Source: Bugulina stolonifera (taxonomy: Eukaryota > Bryozoa > Gymnolaemata > Cheilostomatida > Bugulidae). Taken from it: a stretch of DNA of 64,000 nt. Position 1 is the first letter of the stretch, and every line of letters starts with the position of its first letter. The notes beneath the pieces are model-generated. The model saw nothing but the letters and a program-made list of their open reading frames with translations, was not told the origin of the DNA and did no database searches. Positions 26,152 through 39,189 of this stretch are shown here, piece by piece. Location: assembly GCA_935421135.1 (NCBI GenBank), contig OW285187.1, positions 6,696,001-6,760,000 on the forward strand, in the 5' to 3' direction. The position numbers and the translations under genes are program-made.

Positions 26152-28379
26152 ATGGAGAAGAGCTTGGAAAAGCACATGACCAATGTGTGAGTATTCATAT
26201 AGTGTCTAGCTATTTTGAAGAAAAGCTTTTTGACTACTTTTCATCTTAGATTAAAGCAGTTGTGATACTTATTTGTTACACACTGATTGATTTTAGGCGC
26301 CTGGATTTGTAAGCACAGTAGTGAGTTCCGGAATTACGGTTTTGCATTATACGATTAGCTATCAATGGCTGTACCAACAGGTTGTTTTATCGTATTGTTT
26401 AATAGAAAAAACATGGGCTACTTATAGTAGTTCAAATTAGCATGGCCTGGTATCAGAGCTAAATAAAAGCATAGCGAAGTGCTGTCTGCTATAAAGGTCC
26501 ACTAACAAATTCAAAAACACTCAAAGGTATTGCACACTTACTAATGTAGGCCTACTATGATATTGTGAAATGATATTTTATTATTTGTAGGGCTACTCTT
26601 TCTTGTGAAACCTCTGAAAGGCTGTATGGTGTACATTGTATAATGTAACTTAGTACACCTTCAAGTTGAATAAGCGTGTTATCCAGTGTGAGCAAGAGAG
26701 TATAACTTCGCAACTTTTACAACATTGCTGTAAATCTGAATAAGAGCAATTGCATTGAATGTCCACACAAATCACCTGTCAACCCTTTTAGATATAAAAA
26801 AGTTACAAAAGGATGTGAATTCTCTTTTTATCCAACATTTACTTATGTAGATGAAGAATTAAATACAAAGTTGGCGTTATTGTTGCTCACTGCTTTATTA
26901 TATCTCTACTCATTTAACTCCAGTTATGTATTATACGGTATATACCACGTTAGATAGGTCTGTGGGTACATTCTCAGTGTGCAACTCAGAAATGAACCTG
27001 ACAGTCTCTAGGTTAATTAGCAAGTTGACTATTGCATCATCTCATTCTTTTTTTACTTGTGGTAAATGCATTCTTTTACTGTTGGTGTTTTGTAGCCTAA
27101 ACAATCATGGAGTCACTGGAATGATATGTGTTGACCAGAATGGTTTGTGTCTAGGAGGTAACTGTGTACGCTATTAAAATATATTCCTTTACTTTACTTC
27201 GTTATTATCATGAGCTTTTACTTTCAATGTTAGTTTATTAATCAACGAGTAATTTAATAAATATCTATTTTGTAGTGAAAGGAAATGCTGAAGTGAAGAG
27301 CAGTGGATGTTTAGCAGCTATAGCCAAAGAGGCTGAAAAGATATCTCCAGGGGTGGATACACCTGTTGTATGCATAGAGTCATCTTCAACGTGAGTAGAA
27401 TTACATCTGTGTACCTACACACGTATTTATGCATATATTTTACTGAATAGATACTGTAGTCTTGGAACTGAAGATGCCAATATGGAAATAAATGGTTGAG
27501 AAATTTATTGAACAAAAAATGCTACTTCACAAATCTTGATTTAGCTGTGAATGATGGGGGAGGGGGGTGGAATTCTCTAGCTGTGTGTGTGGGCTGATCA
27601 CTGTTGTACATCATCTCTGGTTAGGCTTCTTTTTTAAACCACTACTGTCGCACCATTCAATATTTTCAAATAATCTTGTCCATCTTTTTTCAGTAAGATT
27701 GATGTGTTGTTTGTATTTGATAACCTAGCTGCTGCCAAGAAAACCCTATTTTAATATTGGCTGATTTCACCTTCAATCAGCCTATGCTGAGAATTTTGGA
27801 AGCTCTCAAGCAGCTAATATAAAACTGTGCTACAGAGATAGCCATAGGACTTACAATGCATTGCATTGTTTTTTGTGGGCATGACTCTAACTTACTTATT
27901 CATCACTGTGCACAAGAGTTATTTATAGAATGACAGTTAGTGTTGGCTCAATAAGATTACTGGGCTATTTGATGTTAGTAGCTTACCTATGTACATAAGT
28001 TACAAGTATAGCCTTAGAACAGGCATAGCCATAGGAACTTAACAGGTCTCAATGCTGAATGAAGGTCATAATAGCCAATATTCAAATGAGTTTATCTTGG
28101 CTGCCACTAGGTTTACAAAGACAAACAGCACATCAATCTTACTGAAATAAGATGACCAGTATTCTTTGCAAATATTGAATGGTGAGACAGTAGTGGTTTA
28201 AAGACCACAATCTTAGTTCCTAAGGAGAAAGCCTCAATAATGTTATTGTTTGAGACAAATTCTTCTATTGGGGTAGATACCATACCACGCCTTACCATAC
28301 CTAACTTAAATTCTGTTTCAGAAACATATTGATCAAATCACATGAAGGCTACACCACAGCTGTATATAAGCATAATTAG
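26152..28379 (+). CDS. LAMTOR5: LAMTOR5 (HBXIP), Ragulator subunit, 4 exons
   Basis: A small roadblock-fold subunit of the Ragulator complex, which anchors Rag GTPases to the lysosome and so brings mTORC1 there. Exons: 26152-26186, 27096-27157, 27276-27390, 28322-28379; 270 nt, 89 aa (human 91). The protein starts MEKSLEKHM, followed by NNHGVTGMICVDQNGLCLG, then an alpha-helical stretch, DTPVVCIES and the final NILIKSHEGYTTAVYKHN. These match the human pattern of N-terminal helix, VGVLCTDSQGL, PVVCLES and NIMIQKHDG. All junctions are GT-AG and phases agree. No transmembrane segment; lysosomal location would come from the complex. Intron 3 contains a foldback element. It lies upstream of four genes for another lysosomal protein family. 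Confidence 0.94.
27638..28206. repeat. Foldback element in LAMTOR5 intron 3
   Basis: Inverted arms of about 150 bp: TTTAAACCACTACTGTC at the left and its complement at the right end, continuing through CACCATTCAATATTT and TCAGTAAGATTGATGTG. The middle has no coding potential. The arms have drifted, so it is older than the 6233-6497 palindrome. Confidence 0.75.
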
Positions 28380-28528
28380 AATGGTTGGATAAGTCCGGTG
28401 CTCAACTGAAAATGGATGGTTCCTATAATACCTCAGATGACATTCATATGATACAAGATTGTTTATTTACTACTAGTGAGTGGGCTCTATATGTGTACCT
28501 AAATGCTAGAGTAGCTATTTTGTATTTC

Positions 28529-28534
28529 AATAAA
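28529..28534 (+). terminator. Poly(A) signal, LAMTOR5
   Basis: AATAAA 150 bp after the LAMTOR5 stop codon. Confidence 0.55.
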
Positions 28535-28787
28535 TTATTTATTATTGTAGCTCCAGATCTATTGGGTTTGTAACTATATAATATTTGCAAGACACAGATG
28601 TTATTCAAGCATAGTACAAGTAGCAAGCCATGTAAACAAAGAAAAGCCATAGTAATGATGTATGCTAATATACATATACACTATACAATACAACAAAATC
28701 ATTTCACCATAAGGTAGCAAAGACACGATTCTTATCCTGTTTGAAGTTGAAGATGTTTGTGTGGCTCCTTAGTACTAAATGTAGTTT

Positions 28788-28858
28788 ATTTTCTTCTGAC
28801 AATGATACTAGGACTAGTATTGAAATATTAGGAATAAAAAATCAAAAAATATCTACAT
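28788..28858. repeat. Half copy of foldback MITE family 1
   Basis: CTTCTGACAATGATACT followed by GTATTGAAATATTAG and an AAAAATCAAAAA arm match the right half of the copy at 18261-18424. The left arm is missing. Confidence 0.55.
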
Positions 28859-29920
28859 GTAATACTACTTGTTATTCTGTGTTTTTGCAAAATAACCATA
28901 GTATTGCTTGACTGCGTAGCTTAGCCTAAGTTCTACTGTCAACCCATAGGGGGATGTGCAGTGTGCTGCAAATCAAATTTGTTTTGTTTAGACATAGACT
29001 TGATAGTACACAACAATAATTTTGAATTCAATAGACTGAATTGAAAATGTTGGGGAAATAAAAAACTGTTATATAGTCAAGTATGAAAGTATAGTGATGG
29101 GCTTTTTCTTGGTCTACATTGCAGGTGGGTGCCATAAAAGAATTCTGTGGTTGGTGCTCAATGTGTAATGAACCTGTGCAAGGATTTATCCTATGGGATT
29201 TGTATTCTCGACGCCGAGAAAATTCTGCAGAATTTAGGTTAGCCTTGGTTCAGGGATCTGACGAATTTTGTGTACAAACGGCCTATACGGCTAGTAGATT
29301 TAGGTCGCGCAAGCTTCAGCATGGGTCACATGATGAATAAAATTGTATACACCGCAGAGATAATTGTTCTCTATGCAACTAGTTTTCAAAGCTGTTTGTT
29401 GTTCTTTTTTATTCATTTCCTAAACAAACATTCCAGTCTCAGTCTAAGATTAGTACTACAGGAGTACATTATATTAAAGTTAAAAACTATCTACGCTGAT
29501 AGTGGTACTGACAGATTTTGTTCATTTATCAGGAGTCAGTTTCAGTTCGAGTCTCACTCTGACTTTCAATGGCATCTCACCTCTTCTAATCTAAATCATT
29601 CTTTTCTTTGTTCACTATCACTATTTAATATCATGGATGAAATAAATTATTATTCTTAGTAGTTATATATAGTTATAATTGAATAATTATAATATAATAT
29701 ATAAGACAATACTATTCGAACAGTGTTAGTTTCCCCCCCCAAAAACCGTTAGAGAATTTAGTGAATTTTATGCTCAAATAAAATCTTAATTAACAACTAC
29801 TGTAATATAAAAGGGTTACAGATCAAGCAACACTACTGAAAAACTCTACTGGCATAAAACTGGAATCACTGAGGCGCACGCCTTGCTATACGCTCTAGTC
29901 CATTAGAGGGGCCCTCTATA

Positions 29921-31216
29921 CATACTTGCCAAGTAACCTGGGTAAAAAATCTGGACACATGCGCGGACCAGAGGGAGGATGGATGGCATGGCCGCAGGCC
30001 ATGCCAGCCCGCTTAGCGGGCTGCTGGAAAGGATGCGGGAGGGGCAGAGGAGCACCCTCCCGCATTCAAAATAATTTTTATGAGCCACTAAAATGGCAGT
30101 AGTTAGGGCAATTTCACTTGTATTTGTATGCTGCTCTAGTGGTCAAAAATATGTTCATATTACATGCATATTGGAATGGTTTTAAAATGGTGGAAAGAAT
30201 TAGAATAGGAATGAAGTTGCAAAGAGTGCTTCAGGTTGGATTATCTAAAGAAGACCTATAAAACTTGCTACAACATAAAAATTTATTAGAAACCAAATTT
30301 TTTTTTCATCTTATTAAATTATAATAAACATATAAATAGCTTTACTTATGAAAACACTGAATTATAATAATAATAATAATAATAAATCAGTATTTTCATA
30401 AGTTAAGTTTATAATTATTATAATAAAAATTATAATCATTATCATAATGTAAGCCTGTCTTTTGAACTTCAGAATCATTGAAAATAAACAAATCTTCTAG
30501 GCTTTTAGATGACGTGACAGCTTTTAGACAACAGCTTTGATATGCTTCTGGGTCAACGTGTGCCTGGCGATGTCATTGGTACCACCATCAGTAATACTAG
30601 AGGGTGCAGAAGGCATATTGATATTCAAAACCTAATTTACTTTTAGAAACAAAATAAATAAATTTGACCCATTGATTTTAATTTTGAAAATTGCCGAGTC
30701 TTTTGCTTGTCTGTACTGTGAGAATTGTTTGGCTTAACAACTAAATTAACACCCAATAGACAAATAATGGAAATATTATTTGTACAAGCAAATAATTATA
30801 ATATCAATGAATGAATTTTTATTTCCGCGGTGGTTGTCCTTGACATTAGAGCGTTTATATAAAATAGCTATCCACTGTTGGGGAGGCTTTAGTACACTGC
30901 CAATATAGCTCAGGAATTAGTCAGAGTTTGGGCTATCACTAGTGGCAATTGGCATAGACACGACAGTCAGTAGACATCGAACTACTTTAAAAACAAACGG
31001 TGTGTAGCATATATTCAGCAAAATTCCCCTGGATTTACGACGCTCAACCCTTTTTCAGTCAATGTTTTGGAAAACCCAAAGGAAATGATAAATAAAATTT
31101 TTTGGAGCAGCAATTTTCTAATTTCCCGGGATATAAATCAGGGCATTGGGACAGTGTAGGGACAATTTTCAAATCCCGGGGGTGTCCCGAGAAACCCGGT
31201 ACACTTGGCAAGTATG
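29921..31216. mobile_element. Non-autonomous hAT-type element, 1296 bp, perfect 8-bp TSD
   Basis: Flanked on both sides by CCTCTATA (29913-29920 and 31217-31224). Terminal inverted repeats start CATACTTGCCAAGT and end ACTTGGCAAGTATG. No transposase frame. Inside at about 29960-30065 is a GC-rich module (AGCCCGCTTAGCGGGCTG, GAGCACCCTCCCGC) also found in the element at 37798-38734. An 8-bp duplication is the hAT signature. Confidence 0.85.
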
Positions 31217-31224
31217 CCTCTATA

Positions 31225-31380
31225 CCCACTACAATGACCATCAGATCCCAAACTCGTGGACTGCCTGCCACCTTCCACATGAACAGTTTGCTATTCCACA
31301 ACAGCTTCCTGCCACGAACCATTTCGGATCTTAAGGGAGAGAAAACAAATGATTCTGCGACACACTGCCAACAATGCTGA
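31225..31380 (+). pseudogene. Remnant of a CR1/Jockey LINE 3' end
   Basis: The plus-strand frame reads LLFHNSFLPRTISDLKG, the same C-terminal signature as the LINE at 24079. Together with LINE-like residues just left of the hAT element (about 29820-29912), it suggests that the hAT element landed inside an old plus-strand LINE. Confidence 0.6.
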
Positions 31381-33464
31381 CACAGTGACACCATGGAAAC
31401 AGGGCCGTCACAGGACCTGTGCTGAGGTCACTACAGCATAAACTGAAATGTAACCATATCTATCAAAGCTAGCACAAATGTCCATACCAAACTTTTCCCA
31501 AATGAGGCATGTCCCTTCCACTCGCCCTAGTGGTCTAACGAAATGTCTACTCTAAGGTATCCTAAGGTAAGTCCATACCATACTATAGAAGACAAGAGGT
31601 AAGAGGTAATACTCAACATCTTTCGTTTATTCTCATATTGTCATTTTAGCTCAAGCAGCCAGTAGGCTGATTAAATTGTTCCCATGGGGTTAATGTTGCA
31701 TTTTTCAATTTTTGTTGCGTCATAAATATCACTATATTTATATTGTTTAATTATAGTTAGTTTGATTTACTAACATTTTTACTGCTAAGTGATACCGACT
31801 TTTGTCTATGCTTAATTAAAATTGATGGTATAATTTGTATTGAGCCAATACACTATAAGATTAAGGATTTCAGCCGTTGGAGATAGATAGCTAGTAGTAA
31901 AATGCATAGTTTGCAGATATTTCTACGTGTAGTTTTCATATAAGTTAATATGAGGAGGTTCATAGGACGACCAGCTGCAGCCAAGGAGTAAGAAAGGGGA
32001 TGATTTACTTCTGGTAAATCTGACCAATATGTTCCACAGTTACTAGCTACAGTTACTATAGTGCTAATTTTAATAACAAGTTATTTTGTGCTAGTAACAT
32101 ATAATAGCCTTCCATTCTCGCTGTAATCTCTACTTAACTGGAAATTGCATGTTGACATTAGGTGGTGTGCTAACTGCAGTTAATCAGCTTACATTAGAAA
32201 AGCTGTTTACAACTTGTGTGGGAAAACTTGTTTTATTAGATAATCGATACTCCAGAATAACGTAACATTTCTTTCACTATGTGTTCACTGTCAAATTTTA
32301 GAGTGTAGAGCTCAATCTGAACATGGATTTTTTAGCTACCAAAAAAACCCTCCGTCAAACTGGTGGTCTTACTGAAATTTAGCCTTTGTCAGCTAGAAGT
32401 CATAATATATTATTATATGGTAGAAATGTATCCTTGTTAATCTTGTAACCATCTGTTTAGTAATTAAAGTGCACTGGTTATCTATATTGTGTCATTGTCA
32501 TAAGATAACTGATCAATCACATGGTAGTTCCTTCTCAATGTGCTACACTGTTTCCAAAATAGTACAAGGCATGTGAAGACAACTCTGTTGAATAGGTGTC
32601 GTAGTTGGGGAATTCTGTGTGCGGAATGTTAACTATAATCAGTACTACTTAAGTGCAGTGTAAACAAACCTGGTAGTTGATATGAGTATCACGTGCTTTT
32701 CTAGTTCCATCATGTGACAGATAATAGATGTGCATGTAATTGCTATCTCTATATTATGCTGTAGTCACTGCTAAAGGATACCAGCTTGAAATAATGGTAA
32801 TGATTGATACCTGATTTATTAAACTACTAATTTATATATAACACATAATACTGTAAACAGTAATACATTCTATAGTATGTCTGCCTGGAATATGAAGTTT
32901 AATTTGGTATGTATATGAATTATATGCACTAAATTACAATTTTAATTATTAATCTATTGACTACTCTATACTTAGGCTTATTACTTGTACAGATGATCTA
33001 ACACTAGCTGTGCACCTTATAGATTTAGAGATATGTAGATTTATTTTCAATCACAAATGTATATTTTTACTTGAGAATCAAATCGATATATGTACATGTC
33101 ATATCCACTTTGCAAAGCTGATCAGTGTCTAGTCATATGCAAAGTGTCACCTAACTGTTAGTATGTAGTTGTGCAATAACAGCACTAGTCAGGGGATTAT
33201 TATAGATTGTCTGTAATCTGTTTGAGGAGTACTATTTTATGGGTTATTTCTAGTCTAGAGCTTAGAGGGCATATAGTATAGGCTGGGGCAGTAACATCAC
33301 ACTTACAGGTTTGTGCTGTAGCGCAAAGATGTCAATTGTTATTTATTATACCTTGTAGCACCTAGTCTTAGTGCCACTGGCTCAAGATAGCCTTGGTACC
33401 TGGTGTTAGTGTAGAATATGAATTACTGTTGCAGGAGGACGAGGAACACAACTCCTATGAGAAG
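31381..33464. other. Upstream region of DRAM-A; start of duplication unit A
   Basis: No coding region recognised before 33465. From about 32605 the sequence matches 42757 onward (unit B) at high identity. An acceptor TTGCAG at about 33434 precedes the first coding exon, implying a noncoding exon upstream that I could not place. Confidence 0.55.
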
Positions 33465-36400
33465 ATGAGGTCCGCACTATGCTGGCTGCCAATAGCACTC
33501 AATGTGGTTACTATTATATGTTTCGCTGTATCTTATGCCTTTTCAGTAGCCAGGGGAGATGTGAATCCATTCTGGCCTTATATAAGGTACATGTAATATA
33601 TATTTCAGTCAAACACAGGCAGGGTGAGATAATGTAGCCCTACAATGACTGAATTTACTGGTATTTGTCTATGATCCTGTAGAATATTTGGGTTACTAAG
33701 GCTATCTCCTGACTCTACTTCAAAGTGCAGTCGTTATCAGTGACACAGTCACTCCTTTTACCTGATATATCCAGATACAATATTATCTTTTCAGTATTTT
33801 AATTTTGTACTTTTACCCTTATTGTATGCATAATCATAGCATGTGGCTGTATTTGTTGTTGGAGGCTATCTACATATACATTTGAATAACTTGTAAAATA
33901 TCTTTTATTGGGATAATAGAAACTTGTATTTTCTCTTACAGTGACACAGGGGGACAAGAACCTGAAAGCTGTGTATTTGGTCAACTTCTAAATTTTACGG
34001 CATTTCTTGGTATGTAGTATATACTGTGTTCATGTAGTGTGCACCGTGTTTGTGTAGTACGTGCTGTTTTTTATGTAGTATATGCTGTGTTCACATAGTA
34101 TATACTGTGTTCACGTAGTATATACTGTGTTCACGTAGTACATACTATGTTCACCTAGTATATACTGTGTTCACGTAGTATATACTGTGTTCACGTAGCA
34201 CATACTGTGTTCACGTAGTACATACTGTGTTCACGTAGTATATACTGTGTTCACGTAGTATATACTGTGTTCACGTAGTATATACTGTGTTCACGTAGTA
34301 AATACTGTGATCACTTAGTATATACTGTGTTCACGTAGTATATACTGTGTTCACGTAGCACATACTGTGTTCACGTAGTACATACTGTGTTCACGTAGTA
34401 TATACTGTGTTCACGTAGTATATACTGTGTTCACGTAGTATATACTGTGTTCACGTAGTAAATACTGTGATCACTTAGTATATACTGTGTTCACGTAGTA
34501 TATACTGTGTTCAGTGCAGTATATATTGAGCATTTTCATATCATGAATATCTGTCCTAAGCTATATAGCCTACAGCTATGCTATGAACATGTAGCATGAA
34601 TCTGTGTTTATGTATGTTATATTGTTTATGTAGTATACATGATGTTAATGTGGTTAATATTACATTGTTCTGAGTTTGTTTGTATCTACTGTGTATAGAC
34701 CTATTATAGCCTTGTGCAGAAGTACTTGTAGATCTATGACATTTCTATATTTATACTATGTTATCAGCTAATTTTTCCATCTTTACGCTCTATCATTAAC
34801 AGCACTGGCAACCATGTATGTGAGATACAAGCTAGTTCAGGCTTTCAATAACTATGACAGAGGTTTGAGGATATTGAATAAGACAGCTCTCTTCATGGGT
34901 ATTCTCTCCAGTCTCGGAGTTTCTCTAGTTGCTAATTTCCAGGTAAAACATACATATGCCTGTCACAACTCTGTCTAAATCAGCCATGGGCAACGTGCGG
35001 CCTTTTGGCCACTGCGGCCTTTTCACTGATTTGACGCGGCCTTTTTGTTGTTGACAAAATAAAAAGATTGTATGTCTTCTATAATCTGACATCCTCCCCC
35101 TTTCTGCTACAGACATTGCGCCAGGTACATTCAAATCATGGATTGCATTCAATGCCAAGCATCTCATTAAAAGAGTCCCATGTAAATATAAACTGCTATT
35201 GCCATGGTACCAATATCTTATTCTTGCCTTCTATGTATGCTACTTCACGTTTTTATTTGCGTTTGAGGATAATTATTAAAGGTGAATAAAACAGTCATTG
35301 CAATAACTGAACGACGTTGAGTTTTTACATTTTTAATAAATATCCAATTTATGAAATATTGATATAAAGCAACATAAGAAAAATCATGTTATGAGCATTA
35401 GCACTTTGACAAACGGTGATCTAGAGAGGTAAACATTTTTTGCCATTAATTGGTCTAAATATTTATAAAATTGTATTATATTACTTGTTATATATTCAGA
35501 TAGGATGTAACAGAGTAGGAAATTCTAAGTGATCATATTTTTTGTCGCAAGTCACTTTCACTGAGTTGTCCTACTACTTCTTATAGATAAACTAAATAAT
35601 CAGTTTAAACTGAACATAATGGTTAAAAGTTTGAGGTTTGAAGAGTTGTACTCTCACTATACTTTACATTGTAGGACTCTTATGTGATAACAGTGCACGT
35701 AATTGGGGCTTTTATGGCATTTGGAATAGGAGTTGTCTACTGTTTCTTACATTCAGTCATCACAAGAAAAATGTGTCCCATGTACAACAGTAGAAGTATT
35801 TGGTTGATACGACTAGCCATCTCCTTCCTCGGACTCATATCACTAATATGTAGTAAGTTGAATATCAGTATTGTATCACTATCAACCAACTGTCTACATG
35901 CACACATGTAGATTATATAATACCTTAATTTGAATTAAAATCTTTTTTATAAAATAATTCACAAGAAACACTTTCTAATTGCAAATACATGTATAGTGTA
36001 TAATTATATATGAAGAAAACAAGTTATATTGTAGAGAGTTGAACACTCTCTATTAGCCATATTTGTAAGATGGTATAACTCCCAATACATGTATTTCAAA
36101 CATTACTCCACCCGATGATAGTGAAGCCTAATGCCAGTTTTTATTTTTTATTGTAGAGCTTCATATTATGCTATTCTGTATTCATTCTTGTAGCCGTTCT
36201 CTTTGCCTCTATTGCTGGTTCTAAGGTAGGAGATATGGGAGCTACATTCAATAACAAACAATGGAATGCTACCGAACCTGTAAGTGCACACACACACGTA
36301 TTTATATCATTGTTGTATCACTGTGATACTATAACATGTAATTTTGGCCGCACTGAAATGATTTTATTTACATGTATGATATACCCATGCTAGTTTTGTA

Positions 36401-36804
36401 GCTAATTCAGATCTGTTACAGTGGATGTACATGCATGTTATATGCATCATTAGTGTTGTATTCAGTCATTGCATCGCCTAAATTAGGACACATTGTATGG
36501 ACATGTATATACGTTACATTGTATGTACATGTACATGTATATACATTATATCGTATGTACATGATTGTATAGATATGGTATTATATTGTGGTCTGTTATT
36601 ATCTAGGGGTATGATGAACATGTAGTCAGCACGGTCAGTGAATGGATGATTGGCGTGGCCTTCCTTTCCTTTTTTATCACTTATGTTAAAGACTTTCAAA
36701 AAATAACAATGAGAATTCTACCAGAGCTGCTGGTCTCACACCTAGACGAAACTCCGATAGTATTCAACTCTGGGCCCACAGAGCGAACAGGCTTGCTTGC
36801 TTAG
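33465..36804 (+). CDS. DRAM: DRAM-A: DRAM-family lysosomal membrane protein, 6 exons
   Basis: DRAM proteins are six-TM lysosomal proteins that promote autophagy. Exons: 33465-33586, 33942-34009, 34803-34942, 35675-35852, 36194-36279, 36607-36804; 792 nt, 263 aa (human DRAM2 266). The family block PFWPYISDTGG-EPESCVFG is split by intron 1; exon 3 has [13 protein letters not shown] and LVANFQ, exon 4 the loop ITRKMCPMYNS. NFT in exon 2 and NAT in exon 5 are possible luminal N-glycosylation sites. The C-terminus ERTGLLA holds an ExxxLL-type lysosomal sorting motif, as in DRAM2 (ERTRLL). I chose the ATG at 33465 because DRAM-C has stops just before the matching ATG and the longer frame upstream is not kept in DRAM-B. 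A hAT MITE sits in intron 3 and a minisatellite in intron 2. Confidence 0.95.
34014..34515 (+). repeat. 20-bp minisatellite in DRAM-A intron 2
   Basis: About 25 units of consensus TATACTGTGTTCACGTAGTA, with higher-order repetition (an AAATACTGTGATCACTTAGT variant recurs once per block of about 160 bp). The same intron of DRAM-B has a related 21-bp array. Confidence 0.95.
34981..35452. mobile_element. hAT-type MITE in DRAM-A intron 3
   Basis: Flanked by GTCTAAAT on both sides (34973-34980, 35453-35460), a perfect 8-bp duplication. Begins CAGCCATGGGCAACGTGCGG, a common hAT-like start; the right end (TTTTGCCATTAATTG) pairs only loosely. DRAM-B carries the uninterrupted site, so insertion followed the A/B duplication or the element was absent from B's source. 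Confidence 0.88.
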
Positions 36805-37797
36805 CTTATTTGGACTCATGGTATTGGTTTTTCTACGTTTATGTGTCATGCAATACTTTTTTTCTTTGAATTCCCGATGAACAATAATTCTTACAGTTAG
36901 CTAAATGTCGGTACTCCCACATGTACATGTAAAATATTAGTACTTTGACTTCAATAATTAGCCCTATGATATATTTTGAACCCAAGCTGCTCTATGATAA
37001 GGAAAGGGGTAGCTACGATTTACTTACTACTAGGCATTAACACGGCTTTAATTACTATGCAGTCACTGCACACATCTGTTGTATAGTTACTGTAAGAATG
37101 TTGTGACAGTGAACATGACCAGTCTGGTCGAACTCTCTGTGGTTGGAGACTGTAGATCTATACTGAGGAGATATCTATTTGTACAGATTAATATAGTTTT
37201 TATACTCTATATACCTTTTCTGCAGAAGTTGAACCAATAAAGTTTAGAAACGGCTAAAAGCTCATACCTTCCAATATTGAATGAAATAATGGAGCTTCTA
37301 TTCACTGCCAATGGTTGTGAATTGTAATGTTAAGTTGTCTTCTCTTTTCTCATAGAAGGGAGGAAAGACAATTCCACATTATAAATGTTGCTTGAAGAAT
37401 GCCCATGATAATTACATACATGTAGTATTTGTATTGTCTAACATTTAATTACATCCAAACTGTTGGCTCTCATGCGTTAGTCTACAGTGGTATTTTTCAG
37501 TTTCAACTGATTTATAAAAATGCAATTTGCAAAGTGCCGTATGACTAGACACCCACCAAAATTATAACTACCATACTACATAATATAGTCATATGCCACA
37601 CTTATAACATGCTCTATATAAGCATATATAAACTGTACATGATACATATACATTGTATGTAATAATCAGGGACAAGTTGGTTTGACAAAAAATAACACTT
37701 TTAAGCAGTGCTTTTTTTGTAAGATCAGTTGAGGGGGCTCCCTACATATTTCAGGTTCCCTTCCCCCCCCCCCTCTCACCTTCTCACATGCTACACA
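36805..37797. other. DRAM-A 3' UTR and flank
   Basis: Matches the DRAM-B 3' flank (50834-51725) nearly base for base up to about 37700. AATAAA at 37234 is a likely poly(A) signal. A 12-C run lies near 37762. Confidence 0.6.
37234..37239 (+). terminator. Poly(A) signal, DRAM-A
   Basis: AATAAA 430 bp after the stop; the identical context occurs after DRAM-B at 51266. Confidence 0.6.
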
Positions 37798-38734
37798 CAG
37801 GGCTCTCAACTACTCGGATTAAATCCAAATTGTTCGGATTTGTCCTTCCCTCTTGGGCATTCGGACGGATTTCTATATATTCCACTCACTGTTCGGATTT
37901 TGCTATTGTTTTAGGATTTGTTACTAGTTAGCAAAGAGAGTACTCCCTTTGCTAGTAGGCTAACTAGCACCAACGCCGTAAGCAAACAAAGTCTGTCCAA
38001 TGAAATCAATAGGGGTTGAGAGGTCGCTAACCTAGTCAATTTAATATTTTAATCAAATGGGTGTCTAAAGTATTTTCTAATCTGATATTAATAGGTTTTA
38101 CAAAATGACACATAAGACACATGTGATTGTATATCTTGCAAATATTTTTATGTTAGAAAGTTCCAAGTACTACTGTTTACCCACAAATATATAACATTTT
38201 AGATATTGACACGAAAACAAGGGAGACAAATCAAAATATTTCAAACATTTTGCATGCACTGTGTACCCATCTCATTTGTTCCACTTCCACTTGGAGCCAT
38301 ACAGATATAGGCTATATCTGTATTTTGTTTAAATCTGTATTATGGTGTCATACAGTTACCTGTTATTGTATATATACACAATATTTTCCACTATCTCCAC
38401 CACCTACATCTACTCTGTACATGTAATTATACTGTATGCCCTATTTGCATCTTTGTTTCTACTACCAAATAAATACACACAAGTTGCATGTTACAACCTC
38501 TACCAAGCACAGAACATTTTAAGTAAAATATGACTAGAATTGCATGAAATAGTGCCATTTTAGATAGCACGGTTGAAAAATTTTCAAACGCGGGAGGGTG
38601 CTCCGCTGCCCTTCCCGCGCCCTCCCAGGCAGCCCGTTTTGCGGGCTGGTGGGGCCGGAGGCCCCGCAGTGGCATTTTTTTCCTCAATTCAACATTTTAT
38701 TAGGATTTTTCACTTTATCAAGTTGAGAGCCCTG
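37798..38734. mobile_element. hAT-like non-autonomous element, 937 bp
   Basis: Begins CAGGGCTCTCAACT and ends AGTTGAGAGCCCTG, with TACACA directly repeated on both sides (6 bp, not the usual 8). The GC-rich module at about 38585-38670 is the reverse complement of that in the 29921 element. No transposase frame. Confidence 0.75.
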
Positions 38735-38817
38735 TACACAGTACTCCTATTGCATTTGCTTGACATTTATAGAACTCGTGGTCAAATGTTTAGTGCATTC
38801 CGCTTCTTTTTATTATA

Positions 38818-39060
38818 TAGTGTCTTCGCCTGACCTAAATTTCAGACACAGGCCAACTGGCTAAAATATTTTCCGGCCTACTTCTGTCACAGAGTCGCGA
38901 GCACATCGACCTAGTCTGAAAGCTCAATTCTCATTTCTGTGCGGAAAACCTAGGTGTGCCGATGAGCTAGGGTTGCTTTTCTCAGACCAAGCAAAATCCC
39001 ATATCAATAGCCCTTTGAGCCTAGGCAGAACAACCATCTCAGAATTTTTATTTGCGATCA
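38818..39060. repeat. MITE family 2, truncated copy
   Basis: GTGTCTTCGCCTGACCTAAA, ATATTTTCCGGCC, GTGTGCCGATGAGCTAGGG and TTTTTATTTGCGA follow the same order as the reverse complement of 57887-58158. The far terminal repeat is lost. Confidence 0.7.
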
Positions 39061-39189
39061 ATGAAATTGGGAGTAGCTCTGCACTGAACAGTTATGCAGG
39101 TATAACATAAGATATCATTTCGGACAACCTCCAGATTGCAAGTTGCAACAGATGATGTCATAGGGTGTTCGGTGTTTTGGCCATTTTTT

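Larger units (their letters stand above)
28380..29920. other. LAMTOR5 3' flank with decayed repeats
   Basis: AATAAA at 28529-28534 is a good polyadenylation signal for LAMTOR5. A half copy of foldback family 1 lies at about 28788-28858. The stretch 29820-29912 reads like a decayed LINE thumb region. No gene recognised in 28860-29820. Confidence 0.5.

Noticed and set aside
29119..29659. Two open frames of 73 and 129 residues
   Set aside because: No recognisable motif, biased composition and no splice partner; left as unannotated.
33393..33464. Upstream ATG extending DRAM-A by 24 residues
   Set aside because: The extension crosses a splice acceptor, is not kept in DRAM-B, and DRAM-C has stops there.
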